From: Pandoraea vervacti | GTDB taxonomy: Bacteria > Pseudomonadota > Gammaproteobacteria > Burkholderiales > Burkholderiaceae | Assembly (NCBI RefSeq): GCF_000934605.2 | Contig: NZ_CP010897.2 | Location: forward strand, 2,418,001 to 2,482,000 | Direction: 5' to 3' | Length of the DNA: 64,000 bases | Shown: piece by piece, positions 27,130-36,508 of the stretch | Layout of the letters: each line of letters starts with the position of its first letter | How positions within the stretch are numbered: the first letter of the stretch is position 1 | The notes under the pieces: generated by a model | The model's input: the letters and a program-made list of their open reading frames with translations, nothing else | Databases searched by the model: none | What the model was told of the DNA's origin: nothing | Made by a program: the position numbers and the translations under genes

Positions 27130-27690
27130 ATGAGCGTTGCTGACGTCAAAAAGAATGTCGAGCAGAAGATGACCAACTCGATCGAGTCGTTCAAGGGCCA
27201 ACTGGCTAAAATCCGTACCGGTCGCGCGCACACCGGTCTGCTGGACCACGTGCAGGTCGATTATTACGGTTCGATGGTGCCGATCAGCCAGGTTGCGAAC
27301 GTGACGCTCGTCGACGCCCGTACCATCGGCGTTCAACCGTGGGAAAAGAACATGGTGGCCAAGGTCGAAAAGGCGATTCGCGAATCGGACCTCGGACTGA
27401 ATCCTGCGACGCAAGGCGACTTGATTCGTGTGCCGATGCCCATGCTGACCGAAGAGCGTCGCCGTGAAATGACCAAGCTGGTCAAGAGCGAAGGCGAAGC
27501 CGCCAAGGTCGCCGTGCGCAATCTGCGCCGCGACGCGAACGATCAGGTCAAGAAGCTGGTGAAGGACAAGGAAGCTTCGGAAGACGATCAGCGCCGTTCG
27601 GATGACGACGTGCAGAAGCTGACCGACAAGTTCGTCGCTGAGATCGACAAACTTGTTGCGCAGAAGGAAGCCGAGATCATGACGGTGTGA
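27130..27690 (+). CDS. frr: Ribosome recycling factor
   Basis: Splits post-termination ribosomes together with EF-G. 186 aa, the family length, with KIRTGRAHTGLLDHVQVDYYG near the N terminus, PWEKNMVAKVEKAI in the middle and the helical NLRRDANDQVKKL region. GGAGG six bases before ATG 27130 sets the start (MSVADVKKNVE). Lies between pyrH and uppS in the standard order. Confidence 0.97.
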   Translation: MSVADVKKNVEQKMTNSIESFKGQLAKIRTGRAHTGLLDHVQVDYYGSMVPISQVANVTLVDARTIGVQPWEKNMVAKVEKAIRESDLGLNPATQGDLIRVPMPMLTEERRREMTKLVKSEGEAAKVAVRNLRRDANDQVKKLVKDKEASEDDQRRSDDDVQKLTDKFVAEIDKLVAQKEAEIMTV

Positions 27691-27754
27691 GTGCCTCGGC
27701 ACTTACCGCAAGATCTCCGCAGACTTTCGCGCTCGACTCCCGCGCCGTATCTCA

Positions 27755-28537
27755 ATGGGTTTTCTAAGCTCTACGCTTTCTGCTCCCCACACAGCGAGCA
27801 TCCCGCGTCACGTCGCCATCGTCATGGATGGCAACGGGCGTTGGGCTACCAGTCGTAAATTGCCTCGCGTCGCAGGGCACAAGCGTGGCGTCGATGCCGT
27901 GCGTGAAGCGGTGACGGCGTGTGCCGAGCTCGGCGTCGAGTACTTGACCCTGTTCGCGTTCAGTTCCGAGAACTGGCGTCGTCCGCAGGATGAAGTCTCG
28001 ACGCTGATGCAGTTGTTCATCCTGGCGCTCGAGCGCGAAGTGGGCAAGCTGCACAGCAACGGCATTCGACTGCGCGTGATTGGCGCGCTCGAAGCGTTCG
28101 AGCCGCGCATTCAGGAGCTTGTCCGGCGCGCGGAAGAGCGCACTAAGGACAATAAAGGGCTCACCTTGACCATCGCTGCCAATTACGGCGGGCGATGGGA
28201 TATTCTCCAGGCAGCGCGAAAGCTCGCCGCCGCGCGTGTTGCGCAGGGCGGTGCAGCGGCGCTCGAGACATCGTTTTCGGAAGACGACCTCGCGCCTTAT
28301 CTGAGCATGGCCTACGCACCGGAACCGGATCTCTTCATCCGCACCGGCGGCGATCAGCGCGTCAGTAATTTTCTGCTTTGGCAACTGGCGTACACTGAAC
28401 TGTATTTCACCGAAGAATTCTGGCCGGACTTCAACGCCAATACGCTTAAACGGGCCGTTGCCGAGTTTCAGCAACGCGAGCGCCGTTTCGGTCGTACCAG
28501 CGCACAAGTCCAGAACCCCTCGGGACAATCCGCCTGA
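27755..28537 (+). CDS. uppS: Undecaprenyl diphosphate synthase
   Basis: cis-Prenyltransferase that makes the C55 lipid carrier for peptidoglycan and O-antigen. 260 aa with the Asp25 motif HVAIVMDGNGRWA, GHKRGVDAVREAV, FAFSSENWRRP and the C-terminal RTGGDQRVSNFLLWQLAYTELYF. The last base of its stop codon is the first base of cdsA, so translation is probably coupled. Confidence 0.97.
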   Translation: MGFLSSTLSAPHTASIPRHVAIVMDGNGRWATSRKLPRVAGHKRGVDAVREAVTACAELGVEYLTLFAFSSENWRRPQDEVSTLMQLFILALEREVGKLHSNGIRLRVIGALEAFEPRIQELVRRAEERTKDNKGLTLTIAANYGGRWDILQAARKLAAARVAQGGAAALETSFSEDDLAPYLSMAYAPEPDLFIRTGGDQRVSNFLLWQLAYTELYFTEEFWPDFNANTLKRAVAEFQQRERRFGRTSAQVQNPSGQSA

Positions 28538-29346
28538 TGCTCAAGACACGCGTCATTACCGCTGTCGTACTTCTCGCCATTCTGTTGCCTGTGATCTTCG
28601 TCGGTACGCCGGCGCAGTTCGCTTTGCTCGCGGCCATCATTGTGGCGGCCGCCGGGTGGGAATGGGGCCGCCTGGTCGGATTGAACGGCGCTGGCGCTAT
28701 TTTCTATGGCGCACTCGCATTATTGGGCGTCGGCCTGACATGGGCGGGCGGATGGACGCTGTCCTTGATCTGGCTCAAGCCCGCTGCCGTTTTCTGGATT
28801 TTGGCCGGTCCCTATACGCTTGCTCGCAAGCCGGCGACTCGGGGCGCCTGGCGTGGCCTGTTGCTGGTCGCCGGTCCCGTACTATTGATCGCCGCCTGGC
28901 AGGCCCTTTGTCTGGCGCGTGAGCGCGGCGTGGCGTTCTTGCTGTCCGTACTCGTGATCGTCTGGCTGGCGGACACCGGCGCCTATTTTGCAGGCCGTGC
29001 GTTCGGCAAGCGCAAACTCGCACCATCCATCAGTCCGGGAAAGTCGTGGGAAGGGGCGATCGGTGGATGGCTTTTGGTGCTTGTCGTTGCTGCTGTAGTG
29101 TTCGTCAGCGGTCTGCAGGCACCCACGATCGTGTCTCATCTCGCCAGTGCGCAGGGCTTGTTTGTCGGCGCGGTGACGCTGACCGTGCTGGTGGCCTTCT
29201 CGGTCGTGGGCGATTTGTTCGAATCTCAACTCAAGCGGCAAGCCGGCGTGAAGGATTCCAGCGCGCTGCTGCCCGGCCATGGCGGCGTGCTCGACAGAAT
29301 TGACGCACTGCTCCCTGTGCTCCCGCTGGCTCTGCTCTTCGTCTGA
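28537..29346 (+). CDS. cdsA: Phosphatidate cytidylyltransferase
   Basis: Membrane enzyme that forms CDP-diacylglycerol from phosphatidate and CTP, the precursor of all membrane phospholipids. 269 aa with about eight hydrophobic segments. The C-terminal CDS signature is recognisable as SALLPGHGGVLDRIDALLPVLPLALL. The ADTGAYFAGRAFGKRKLAPSISPGKSWEG segment is also characteristic. dxr follows after two bases. Confidence 0.96.
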   Translation: MLKTRVITAVVLLAILLPVIFVGTPAQFALLAAIIVAAAGWEWGRLVGLNGAGAIFYGALALLGVGLTWAGGWTLSLIWLKPAAVFWILAGPYTLARKPATRGAWRGLLLVAGPVLLIAAWQALCLARERGVAFLLSVLVIVWLADTGAYFAGRAFGKRKLAPSISPGKSWEGAIGGWLLVLVVAAVVFVSGLQAPTIVSHLASAQGLFVGAVTLTVLVAFSVVGDLFESQLKRQAGVKDSSALLPGHGGVLDRIDALLPVLPLALLFV

Positions 29347-29348
29347 TC

Positions 29349-30548
29349 ATGTCGCAACGTCTCTCCATTCTCGGCTCCACTGGCTCCATCGGCGTTAGCA
29401 CGCTCGACGTCGTGGGGCGTCATCCCGACCGTTTTTCGGTCTATGCGTTGTCGGCGCACCGTAATCTGGATCGCCTTTTCGAGCAGTGTGTCGCCCATCG
29501 TCCGCAAGTGGCGGTCGTGGCCGATGCTGAAGGCGCGGCCGTCTTGTCGGCGCGCCTGGTCCAGGCCGGTTTGAAGATCGACGTTGCGTACGGTCCGCAG
29601 GCACTCATCGACATCGCCGAGGCGGCGGAACCGACGACGGTCGTTGCCGCCATTGTGGGGGCGGCCGGACTTCAGTCGACGTTGGCGGCCGCGCGCGCAG
29701 GCAAGCGCATTTTGCTGGCGAACAAAGAGTCGCTGGTGCTCTCCGGCGCGCTGTTCATGGCGAGCGCCGAGCGTGCCGGGGCAACGCTGCTGCCGCTCGA
29801 CAGCGAGCACAATGCCATTTTTCAATGCCTGCCTCAGGTGGCGTCCGAGAACCGTGCGACCACGCGCGGCGTGGAAAAGCTGGTGCTGACGGCGTCGGGC
29901 GGTCCGTTCCGCGAGCGCGAACTGGCATCGCTTGACGACGTGACGCCGGACGAGGCGTGCGCCCATCCGAACTGGGTCATGGGGCGCAAGATTTCCGTGG
30001 ACTCCGCCAGCATGATGAACAAGGGCCTGGAGGTGATCGAAGCCCACTGGCTGTTCAACATGCCGCCGCAGAAGATCGAGGTGCTGATCCATCCGCAAAG
30101 CGTCATTCACTCGATGGTCACTTACACGGATGGCTCCACGCTGGCGCAACTCGGCAACCCCGATATGCGTACGCCGATTGCGCATGCGCTCGCCTTCCCT
30201 GACCGTGTGACGTCGGGCGTGGCTTCGCTCAATCTCGCGGATATCGGCAAGCTCACATTCGAAGCCCCGGACCTGCGTCGCTTTCCGTGCCTGCGTCTGG
30301 CATTCGATACGCTGCATCGCGGCGGCACCGCCGGTGCGCTGCTCAATGCATCCAATGAAATTGCCGTGGCGGCGTTCCTCGAGGGACGTATCCGGTTCAC
30401 GGCCATCGCTCAGGTGGTCGAGCAGGTGCTCGATGCCTTGCCGGTGGGTGAGGCCACATCGCTCGATGTCGTGCTCGACGCTGACCGTCGGGCGCGTGAA
30501 TTGGCGGCGTCGATCGTCGCCAGGTTGCCCGCTCCGGCGCGTTCCTGA
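29349..30548 (+). CDS. dxr: 1-Deoxy-D-xylulose-5-phosphate reductoisomerase
   Basis: Second step of the MEP pathway, giving 2-C-methylerythritol 4-phosphate with NADPH. 399 aa. The NADPH-binding LGSTGSIGVSTLDVV is at 8-22, ANKESLVLSG follows, and the metal site is in LPLDSEHNAIFQCL; HPNWVMGRKISVDSASMMNKGLE is also family-specific. Also known as ispC. It supplies isoprenoid precursor for uppS two genes upstream. Confidence 0.97.
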   Translation: MSQRLSILGSTGSIGVSTLDVVGRHPDRFSVYALSAHRNLDRLFEQCVAHRPQVAVVADAEGAAVLSARLVQAGLKIDVAYGPQALIDIAEAAEPTTVVAAIVGAAGLQSTLAAARAGKRILLANKESLVLSGALFMASAERAGATLLPLDSEHNAIFQCLPQVASENRATTRGVEKLVLTASGGPFRERELASLDDVTPDEACAHPNWVMGRKISVDSASMMNKGLEVIEAHWLFNMPPQKIEVLIHPQSVIHSMVTYTDGSTLAQLGNPDMRTPIAHALAFPDRVTSGVASLNLADIGKLTFEAPDLRRFPCLRLAFDTLHRGGTAGALLNASNEIAVAAFLEGRIRFTAIAQVVEQVLDALPVGEATSLDVVLDADRRARELAASIVARLPAPARS

Positions 30549-30590
30549 CGCCGCTGACCATGTCGTAACGTCCCCGGGGCCTGTCTGCTC

Positions 30591-31979
30591 ATGAATCTGC
30601 TGACCACGTTGCTTGCGTTCGCCATCGCCATTGGCGTGCTGGTGGTGTTCCATGAGTTGGGCCACTACACCGTCGCGCGGTTGTGTGGCGTGAAGGTGCT
30701 CCGGTTTTCCGTCGGGTTCGGTGCGCCGTTGTTCAAATGGACGATGGGCCGGGACCGCACGGAATGGACGGTTTGTGCGTTGCCGCTCGGCGGTTATGTC
30801 CGCATGCTGGACGAGCGCGACGAGACGCAGATCGTGGCGCCCGAGGATCGCGCCCGGGCGTTTAACCGAAAGTCCGTCTACCAACGTTTCGCCATCGTCG
30901 CGGCCGGTCCGGTCGCCAATTTCCTCCTGGCTATTGCGCTGTACGCCGGTCTCAATCTGGCGGGCGTGACCGAACCGGTCGCGCGCATTGCGCCGCCTGC
31001 GGCGGGAACACTGGCCGCGCGTGCGGGCATGTCTGGCGGAGAGTTGATCACGGCGGTCCGGGAGAGCGGGAGGCAGCCTGACGAGGCGATTGGCGACGAG
31101 GCTCCGGTCCGCTCCTGGGAGGACCTTCGCTGGCGCCTGGTCGATCCGATGATCGAAGGGCAGCGCGTGACATTGGTGGCCCGCACGCGCGACGGGCGAG
31201 CTGAATTCACGCTGGACGCAGCCGGGCAGCATTTCGATGCGGACGGCGAGCAGGATTTCATGCAGCGCCTGGGGCTTGTCCCATCGGCGCGGGTCAAGGT
31301 TGGGCAGATCATGGCGGGCGGTGCGGCGGGCGCTGTCGGACTGCGCGTCGGCGACGAGATCACGACTGTCGATGGCAGCCCCGTGACGTCGGCCAAGGGA
31401 TTCGTGGATGCGGTGCGCGCCCATCCGGGCAAGCCGATGACGCTGACCGTGCGGCGGGACGGCAGCTCGCGCAGCGTCACGCTCACGCCGTCGGTGGACG
31501 CCGATCCGGCTGCAGGCGGCGCCCGCGTTGGCAAGATCGGGGCGGCACTGGCGAGCCAGGTCGATTCGGTGACGGTTCGGTATGGATTGTTCGAGGCGAT
31601 CGGTCGAGGGGCGCAGCGTACGTGGGATGTGACGGCGTTCAGCGTTCGGATGTTTGGGAAGATGATCACGGGGCAGGCATCGCTCCGGAATTTGAGCGGT
31701 CCGGTCACGATTGCGGACTATGCAGGGCGTTCAGCGCGTCTGGGACTGGATTATTTCGTCGCCTTTCTGGCGCTTGTCAGCATTAGTCTGGGCGTATTGA
31801 ATCTGTTGCCGATTCCGGTTTTGGACGGTGGCTATCTGTTATATTATGCGGTCGAAGCGATTACCGGTCGGGCAGTTTCCGAGCGGTGGCAGGGCGCGCT
31901 GCAACGAGTGGGCATCGTTTGCATCCTTGCGCTCTCTGCCGTAGCACTTTTCAATGACCTGTCGAAGTTGCTGCACTAG
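30591..31979 (+). CDS. rseP: Site-2 zinc protease RseP
   Basis: Inner-membrane metalloprotease that cleaves anti-sigma factor RseA within the membrane to release sigma-E. 462 aa. Zinc motif HELGH at 21-25 in the first transmembrane helix, and a second site in LNLLPIPVLDGGYLLYY near the C terminus. Two PDZ domains lie between; the second is clear around VKVGQIMAGGAAGAVGLRVGDEITTVDGSPV. The bamA gene follows after a short gap with a GCCTGC/GCAGGC hairpin (31993-32009). Confidence 0.95.
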   Translation: MNLLTTLLAFAIAIGVLVVFHELGHYTVARLCGVKVLRFSVGFGAPLFKWTMGRDRTEWTVCALPLGGYVRMLDERDETQIVAPEDRARAFNRKSVYQRFAIVAAGPVANFLLAIALYAGLNLAGVTEPVARIAPPAAGTLAARAGMSGGELITAVRESGRQPDEAIGDEAPVRSWEDLRWRLVDPMIEGQRVTLVARTRDGRAEFTLDAAGQHFDADGEQDFMQRLGLVPSARVKVGQIMAGGAAGAVGLRVGDEITTVDGSPVTSAKGFVDAVRAHPGKPMTLTVRRDGSSRSVTLTPSVDADPAAGGARVGKIGAALASQVDSVTVRYGLFEAIGRGAQRTWDVTAFSVRMFGKMITGQASLRNLSGPVTIADYAGRSARLGLDYFVAFLALVSISLGVLNLLPIPVLDGGYLLYYAVEAITGRAVSERWQGALQRVGIVCILALSAVALFNDLSKLLH

Positions 31980-32052
31980 GACAGCGTCACGTGCCTGCCG
32001 GTCGCAGGCAAATCCGAGTTTTTACGATTCAATTGTTTCTTGGGGAAGCAAG

Positions 32053-34356
32053 TTGTCGAATAAATACCACCTTGTTCCGAAGACCCTGGTGATTGCGGTT
32101 CTGGCGGCACACAGTTTCCTGGCACGCGCCGTCGAGCCGTTCGTGGTCAAGGATATCCGAGTGGAGGGCTTGCAGCGCATTGAACCCGGTACCGTGTTCT
32201 CGTACCTGCCGGTCAAACCGGGTGACAAGTTCAACGACGATAAGGGTACCGAAGCAATTCGTGCCCTTTATGCCACGGGTCTGTTCTCGGACGTGAGCGT
32301 TGAAGCGCAGGGCAGCGTGCTGGTGGTTCACGTCAACGAGCGTCCCGCAATTGCTTCCATCGACTTCCTCGGCATCAAGGAATTCGACAAAGACGGTCTC
32401 AAGAAGGCGCTGCGCTCGGTCGGCCTGACCGAAGGCCGCACGTTCGACCGCAACCTGCTCGACAAATCGGAGCAGGAACTCAAGCGTCAATATCTCACGC
32501 GCGGTTACTACGCTGCCGAGGTGAAGACGACGGTCACGCCGCTCGAACGCAACCGTGTGGGCATCCAGTTTGCGGTGACGGAAGGCCCGAAGGCCACCAT
32601 CCAGCAGATCAATTTCGTTGGCAACAAGGCGTTCTCCTCGTCGGACCTGATGTCCGAGATGGAACTGGGTACGCCGAACTGGCTGTCCTGGTATTCGAAG
32701 AACGATCTGTATTCCAAGGACAAGCTCACGGGCGACCTGGAAAAGCTTCGCTCGTTCTACTTGAATCGCGGTTATCTGGAATTCAACATCGACTCCACCG
32801 ACGTTTCGATCACGCCGGACAAGGACGAGATGTTCCTCACCATCAATCTGCACGAAGGCGAGCCCTACAAAGTGTCGGATGTGAAGCTTTCGGGCGAAAT
32901 GCTCGGCAAGCAGGATGACATCCAGAAACTTGTGCAACTGAAGGCGGGCGATACGTTCTCGGCAGCCAAGCTGCAAGCGAGTACCAAAGCCATTTCGGAT
33001 TTGCTCGGCAACTACGGTTTTGCGTTCGCGAACGTGAATGCGCAACCGACGATCGACCGCAACAACCACACCGTCGCGCTGACGATGACGATCGATCCGG
33101 GTCGTCGCGTGTATGTCCGCAAGATCAATATCGTGGGCAACTCGCGTACGCGTGACGAAGTGATTCGTCGTGAATTGCGTCAGCTCGAAAGCTCGTGGTA
33201 CGACGCGGACCGTCTCAAGCTCTCGCAGGACCGTATCAACCGACTGGGCTACTTCACCGACGTCAACGTGACCACCGAGCCGGTCGCCGGATCGAACGAC
33301 CAGGTCGATCTTCAGGTGAAGGTCGAAGAAAAGCCGACGGGTACCATCAACGTGGGTGCCGGCTTCTCGTCGACCGACAAGGTGGTGCTGCAGGCCGGTA
33401 TCAGCCAGGACAACGTTTTCGGTTCGGGAACGTCGCTGTCGGTGAACGTGAACACCGGTAAGACGTACCGCACTCTGGCGGTCACGCAGGTCGATCCGTA
33501 CTTCACGGTCGACGGTGTGAGCCGTATTACGGATATTTACTACCGCACGTATCAGCCGCTGCTGCTCACGAGCGATTCGGATTTCCGTATCAACACGCTC
33601 GGCGGTAACCTGAAGTTCGGTGTGCCGTTCTCCGAAGTCGATACGGTGTTCTTCGGTCTGGGCTTCGAACAGACGCGTCTGCACCTCACGACCGACGGCA
33701 CGACGCCTCAGCGTTATGTCGACTACGCCAAGCAGTTCGGCTATGTCAGCAATAACTACCCGCTGACAGTGGGTTGGTCGCGCGATTCGCGTGACAGCGC
33801 ACTGATTCCGAACCGCGGTCATTATCAGCAGGCCAACCTTGAAGTTGGTACGCCCATCGGGACGACCAAGTACTTCCGTGCGTACTATCAGCACCAGTAC
33901 TACTACCCGGTGAGCCGCGGCTTCACGCTGGCGCTCAATGGTGAAGTTGGCTACGGTCACGGCCTGGGTGGTCAGCCGTTCCCGATCTTCAAGAACTACT
34001 TCGCCGGCGGTATCGGCTCGGTGCGTGGTTATGAGCCAAGCTCGCTGGGTCCGAGGGACACCAACGGCGAACCGCTGGGTGGTGCATCGAAGCTGATCGG
34101 TAACATCGAACTTACGTTCCCGCTGCCGGGCACGGGTTATGACCGCACGCTCCGTATCTTCACGTTCTTGGACGGTGGTAACGTGTTCGATAACGGCCAG
34201 GCGATTACCTTCAATAACCTGCGCTATTCTTACGGTTTCGGTCTGTCGTGGATTTCACCGATTGGCCCGCTCAAGCTCTCGATGGGCTTCCCGCTCGTCA
34301 AGAAAACGGGCGACCAGTATCAGAAATTCCAGTTCCAGGTCGGTACGTCGTTCTAA
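32053..34356 (+). CDS. bamA: Outer membrane protein assembly factor BamA
   Basis: Core of the BAM machine that folds beta-barrel proteins into the outer membrane. 767 aa from a TTG at 32053. GGGGA lies seven bases upstream of that TTG, and the sequence then runs LSNKYHLVPKTLVIAVLAAHSFLARA, a proper signal peptide. The upstream extension of the open frame lacks that character. Five POTRA domains fill about residues 25-420 (first: FVVKDIRVEGLQRIEPGTVF). The 16-strand barrel follows, with VRGYEPSSLGPRD (the conserved VRGF/Y-type lid motif) and a terminal Phe typical of outer membrane proteins. Confidence 0.96.
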   Translation: MSNKYHLVPKTLVIAVLAAHSFLARAVEPFVVKDIRVEGLQRIEPGTVFSYLPVKPGDKFNDDKGTEAIRALYATGLFSDVSVEAQGSVLVVHVNERPAIASIDFLGIKEFDKDGLKKALRSVGLTEGRTFDRNLLDKSEQELKRQYLTRGYYAAEVKTTVTPLERNRVGIQFAVTEGPKATIQQINFVGNKAFSSSDLMSEMELGTPNWLSWYSKNDLYSKDKLTGDLEKLRSFYLNRGYLEFNIDSTDVSITPDKDEMFLTINLHEGEPYKVSDVKLSGEMLGKQDDIQKLVQLKAGDTFSAAKLQASTKAISDLLGNYGFAFANVNAQPTIDRNNHTVALTMTIDPGRRVYVRKINIVGNSRTRDEVIRRELRQLESSWYDADRLKLSQDRINRLGYFTDVNVTTEPVAGSNDQVDLQVKVEEKPTGTINVGAGFSSTDKVVLQAGISQDNVFGSGTSLSVNVNTGKTYRTLAVTQVDPYFTVDGVSRITDIYYRTYQPLLLTSDSDFRINTLGGNLKFGVPFSEVDTVFFGLGFEQTRLHLTTDGTTPQRYVDYAKQFGYVSNNYPLTVGWSRDSRDSALIPNRGHYQQANLEVGTPIGTTKYFRAYYQHQYYYPVSRGFTLALNGEVGYGHGLGGQPFPIFKNYFAGGIGSVRGYEPSSLGPRDTNGEPLGGASKLIGNIELTFPLPGTGYDRTLRIFTFLDGGNVFDNGQAITFNNLRYSYGFGLSWISPIGPLKLSMGFPLVKKTGDQYQKFQFQVGTSF

Positions 34357-34408
34357 TGACGACGCCTCGACCGGTTCCGAACGTTTCATCGTTGTAAGGG
34401 GTAATACA

Positions 34409-34942
34409 TTGAACGGTATCCGTAAGCATTGCCTTCGCGGCGTCGCCGCGGCGTTGCTGGCTGGTGCGGCTTTTGCCGCTTCGGCTCAGGATGCGCGCAT
34501 CGCCGCTGTCAATTCGGATCGCATTCTGCGCGATTCCACACCGGCCAAGGCTGCGCAGGCCAAGCTCGAAGCCGAGTTCTCCTCGCGAGACAAGGCTTTG
34601 CAGGATATGGCCCAACGTCTCAAGGTGATGTCGGACAAGCTCGACAAGGACAATCCGACGTTGAGCGACGCCGAGCGCGCCAAGCGCCAGCGCGATCTGG
34701 CCGCAGCCGACACCGAATTCCAGCGCAAGCAGCGTGAGTTTCGTGAAGATCTGAACCAGCGTCGCAACGAAGAACTCGCTGCAGTGCTCGACCGCGCCAA
34801 TCGCGTGATCAAGCAAATCGCGGAGACGGACAAGTACGACCTGATCGTGCAGGAAGCGGTCTATGTCAGCCCGCGCATCGATATCACGGACAAGGTGCTC
34901 AAGACCCTGAACGCGAGTTCGGGCAGCACCAGCGGCAAGTGA
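34409..34942 (+). CDS. skp: Periplasmic chaperone Skp/OmpH
   Basis: Chaperone that carries unfolded outer membrane proteins to BamA. 177 aa with a signal peptide (residues about 1-24, ending AGAAFAASAQD) and then a long helical, coiled-coil arm region rich in Lys, Glu, Ala and Gln, as in Skp. The only start that gives a signal peptide is a TTG at 34409 with AAGGGG upstream. The stop overlaps the GTG of lpxD, so the two are translationally coupled. Confidence 0.92.
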   Translation: MNGIRKHCLRGVAAALLAGAAFAASAQDARIAAVNSDRILRDSTPAKAAQAKLEAEFSSRDKALQDMAQRLKVMSDKLDKDNPTLSDAERAKRQRDLAAADTEFQRKQREFREDLNQRRNEELAAVLDRANRVIKQIAETDKYDLIVQEAVYVSPRIDITDKVLKTLNASSGSTSGK

Positions 34943-36036
34943 CGGGCGCGCAATCCACGTCGGGGGTGCCGTCCGCACCCACCGTCACGCTTGCTCAGTT
35001 GGTCGCTCGCTTCGGCGGCGATCTGGTGGGCGACGGTGAGGTTGCCGTCGAAGGTCTGGCGCCGCTCGATCGTGCCGGTGCACGCCAACTCGCTTTCCTG
35101 TCCAATCCGCTCTATCTCGCAGAAGTGCCGAATTCCGGCGCTGCCGCGGTCATTCTCTCCAAAGCCGATTTCGACAAGCTGCCGACGCATGAAGGCCGTG
35201 CGTGGATCGTTGCGCCGAATCCCTACGCTTACTTCGCGCGTGTCGCGCAGATGTTCGCACAGGCCGCGGCACCGGTGCCGTCGGCTGGCGTTCATCCGAG
35301 CGCGACGGTCGATCCCACGGCCGTGGTGCCCGCATCGTGCGTGATTGGGCCGAACGTCGTGATCGAAGCGGGCGTGCGTCTGGGCGAGCGCGTTCGCTTG
35401 ATGGCCAATGTGTTCGTCGGTCGCGACACGACGTTGGGTGACGACGTGCTCGTCTATCCGAACGCGACGCTGTATCACACGACCGTCATCGGTGCGCGTT
35501 GCGTGATTCATGCGGGCGCCGTCATCGGCTCCGATGGTTTCGGCTTCGCCCCGGATTTCTCCGCGGCGGGCGGCGAGTGGGTGAAAATTCCGCAGGTCGG
35601 CCGAGCCGTGATCGAAGACGATGTCGAGATCGGGGCGTCCACGTCGATCGATCGTGGCGCAATGGCCGATACGGTCATCGAACACGGGTGCAAGATCGAC
35701 AATCAGGTGCAGATTGCGCACAACGTGCGTGTCGGCGCCTTCACGGTGATTGCCGCGTGCACGGGCATTGCCGGTAGTAGCACGATCGGAAAATTCTGCA
35801 TGTTGGGAGGCAATGTCGGCATTGCCGGACACGTGACGCTTGGAGACAAAGTCATCGTGACCGCCAAGTCGGGGGTGTCCAAGTCGCTTCCCAACCCGGG
35901 CACCTATACCAGTGCATTTCCGGCGATTCCGAACGCCGAATGGAACAAAAACGCGGCCATCATGCGCAATCTGGACAAGATGCGCGAGCGCGTGCGACAA
36001 CTTGAAGCGAAGGTCAAGGACCTGCAAGACAAATGA
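34939..36036 (+). CDS. lpxD: UDP-3-O-acylglucosamine N-acyltransferase
   Basis: Third step of lipid A synthesis; adds the second hydroxyacyl chain from acyl-ACP. 365 aa from a GTG at 34939 that overlaps the skp stop. The N-terminal uridine-binding domain (LAQLVARFGGDLVGDGEVAVEGL) is followed by a hexapeptide-repeat beta-helix. The catalytic His is in KIDNQVQIAHNVRVG and a helical tail ends the protein. ATGA overlap with fabZ. Confidence 0.95.
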   Translation: MTGAQSTSGVPSAPTVTLAQLVARFGGDLVGDGEVAVEGLAPLDRAGARQLAFLSNPLYLAEVPNSGAAAVILSKADFDKLPTHEGRAWIVAPNPYAYFARVAQMFAQAAAPVPSAGVHPSATVDPTAVVPASCVIGPNVVIEAGVRLGERVRLMANVFVGRDTTLGDDVLVYPNATLYHTTVIGARCVIHAGAVIGSDGFGFAPDFSAAGGEWVKIPQVGRAVIEDDVEIGASTSIDRGAMADTVIEHGCKIDNQVQIAHNVRVGAFTVIAACTGIAGSSTIGKFCMLGGNVGIAGHVTLGDKVIVTAKSGVSKSLPNPGTYTSAFPAIPNAEWNKNAAIMRNLDKMRERVRQLEAKVKDLQDK

Positions 36037-36491
36037 GCGAGACCACTATCAATATCGACATCCACAAGATCATGAAGCTGCTGCCGCATCGGTATCCGAT
36101 GCTGATGGTGGATCGCGTAATCGGGTTGGAGCCGCACAAGAATATCAAGGTCATCAAGAACGTCACGATCAATGAGCCGTACTTCACCGGCCATTACCCG
36201 CAGCGACCGGTCATGCCGGGCGTGCTGATCGTCGAAGCGCTGGCACAGGCGGCTGCGCTGCTCACGTTCTCGGAAGAACCCGTTCACGATGAAAACACGC
36301 TGTATTATTTCGTCGGCATCGAGAACGTTCGATTCAAGCGTCCGGTCGAACCGGGTGACCAGCTCATCCTCTCGGTTGACTTCATCAGCCACAAGCGCGG
36401 CTTTTTCAAGTTCAAGGGTGTGGCGACGGTGGATGGCAAGCTTGCCGCAGAAGCCGAGTTCATGTGCATGGTCAAGAAGAACGGCGAATAA
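36033..36491 (+). CDS. fabZ: 3-Hydroxyacyl-ACP dehydratase FabZ
   Basis: Hot-dog-fold dehydratase of fatty acid elongation, competing with LpxA for hydroxymyristoyl-ACP. 152 aa with LLPHRYPMLMVDRVI, the catalytic His in YFTGHYPQRPVMPGVLIVEAL and the Glu in the same helix. Its ATG overlaps the lpxD stop. The lpxD-fabZ-lpxA order is conserved in proteobacteria. Confidence 0.97.
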   Translation: MSETTINIDIHKIMKLLPHRYPMLMVDRVIGLEPHKNIKVIKNVTINEPYFTGHYPQRPVMPGVLIVEALAQAAALLTFSEEPVHDENTLYYFVGIENVRFKRPVEPGDQLILSVDFISHKRGFFKFKGVATVDGKLAAEAEFMCMVKKNGE

Positions 36492-36508
36492 CCGGAACCA
36501 AGACGCTC

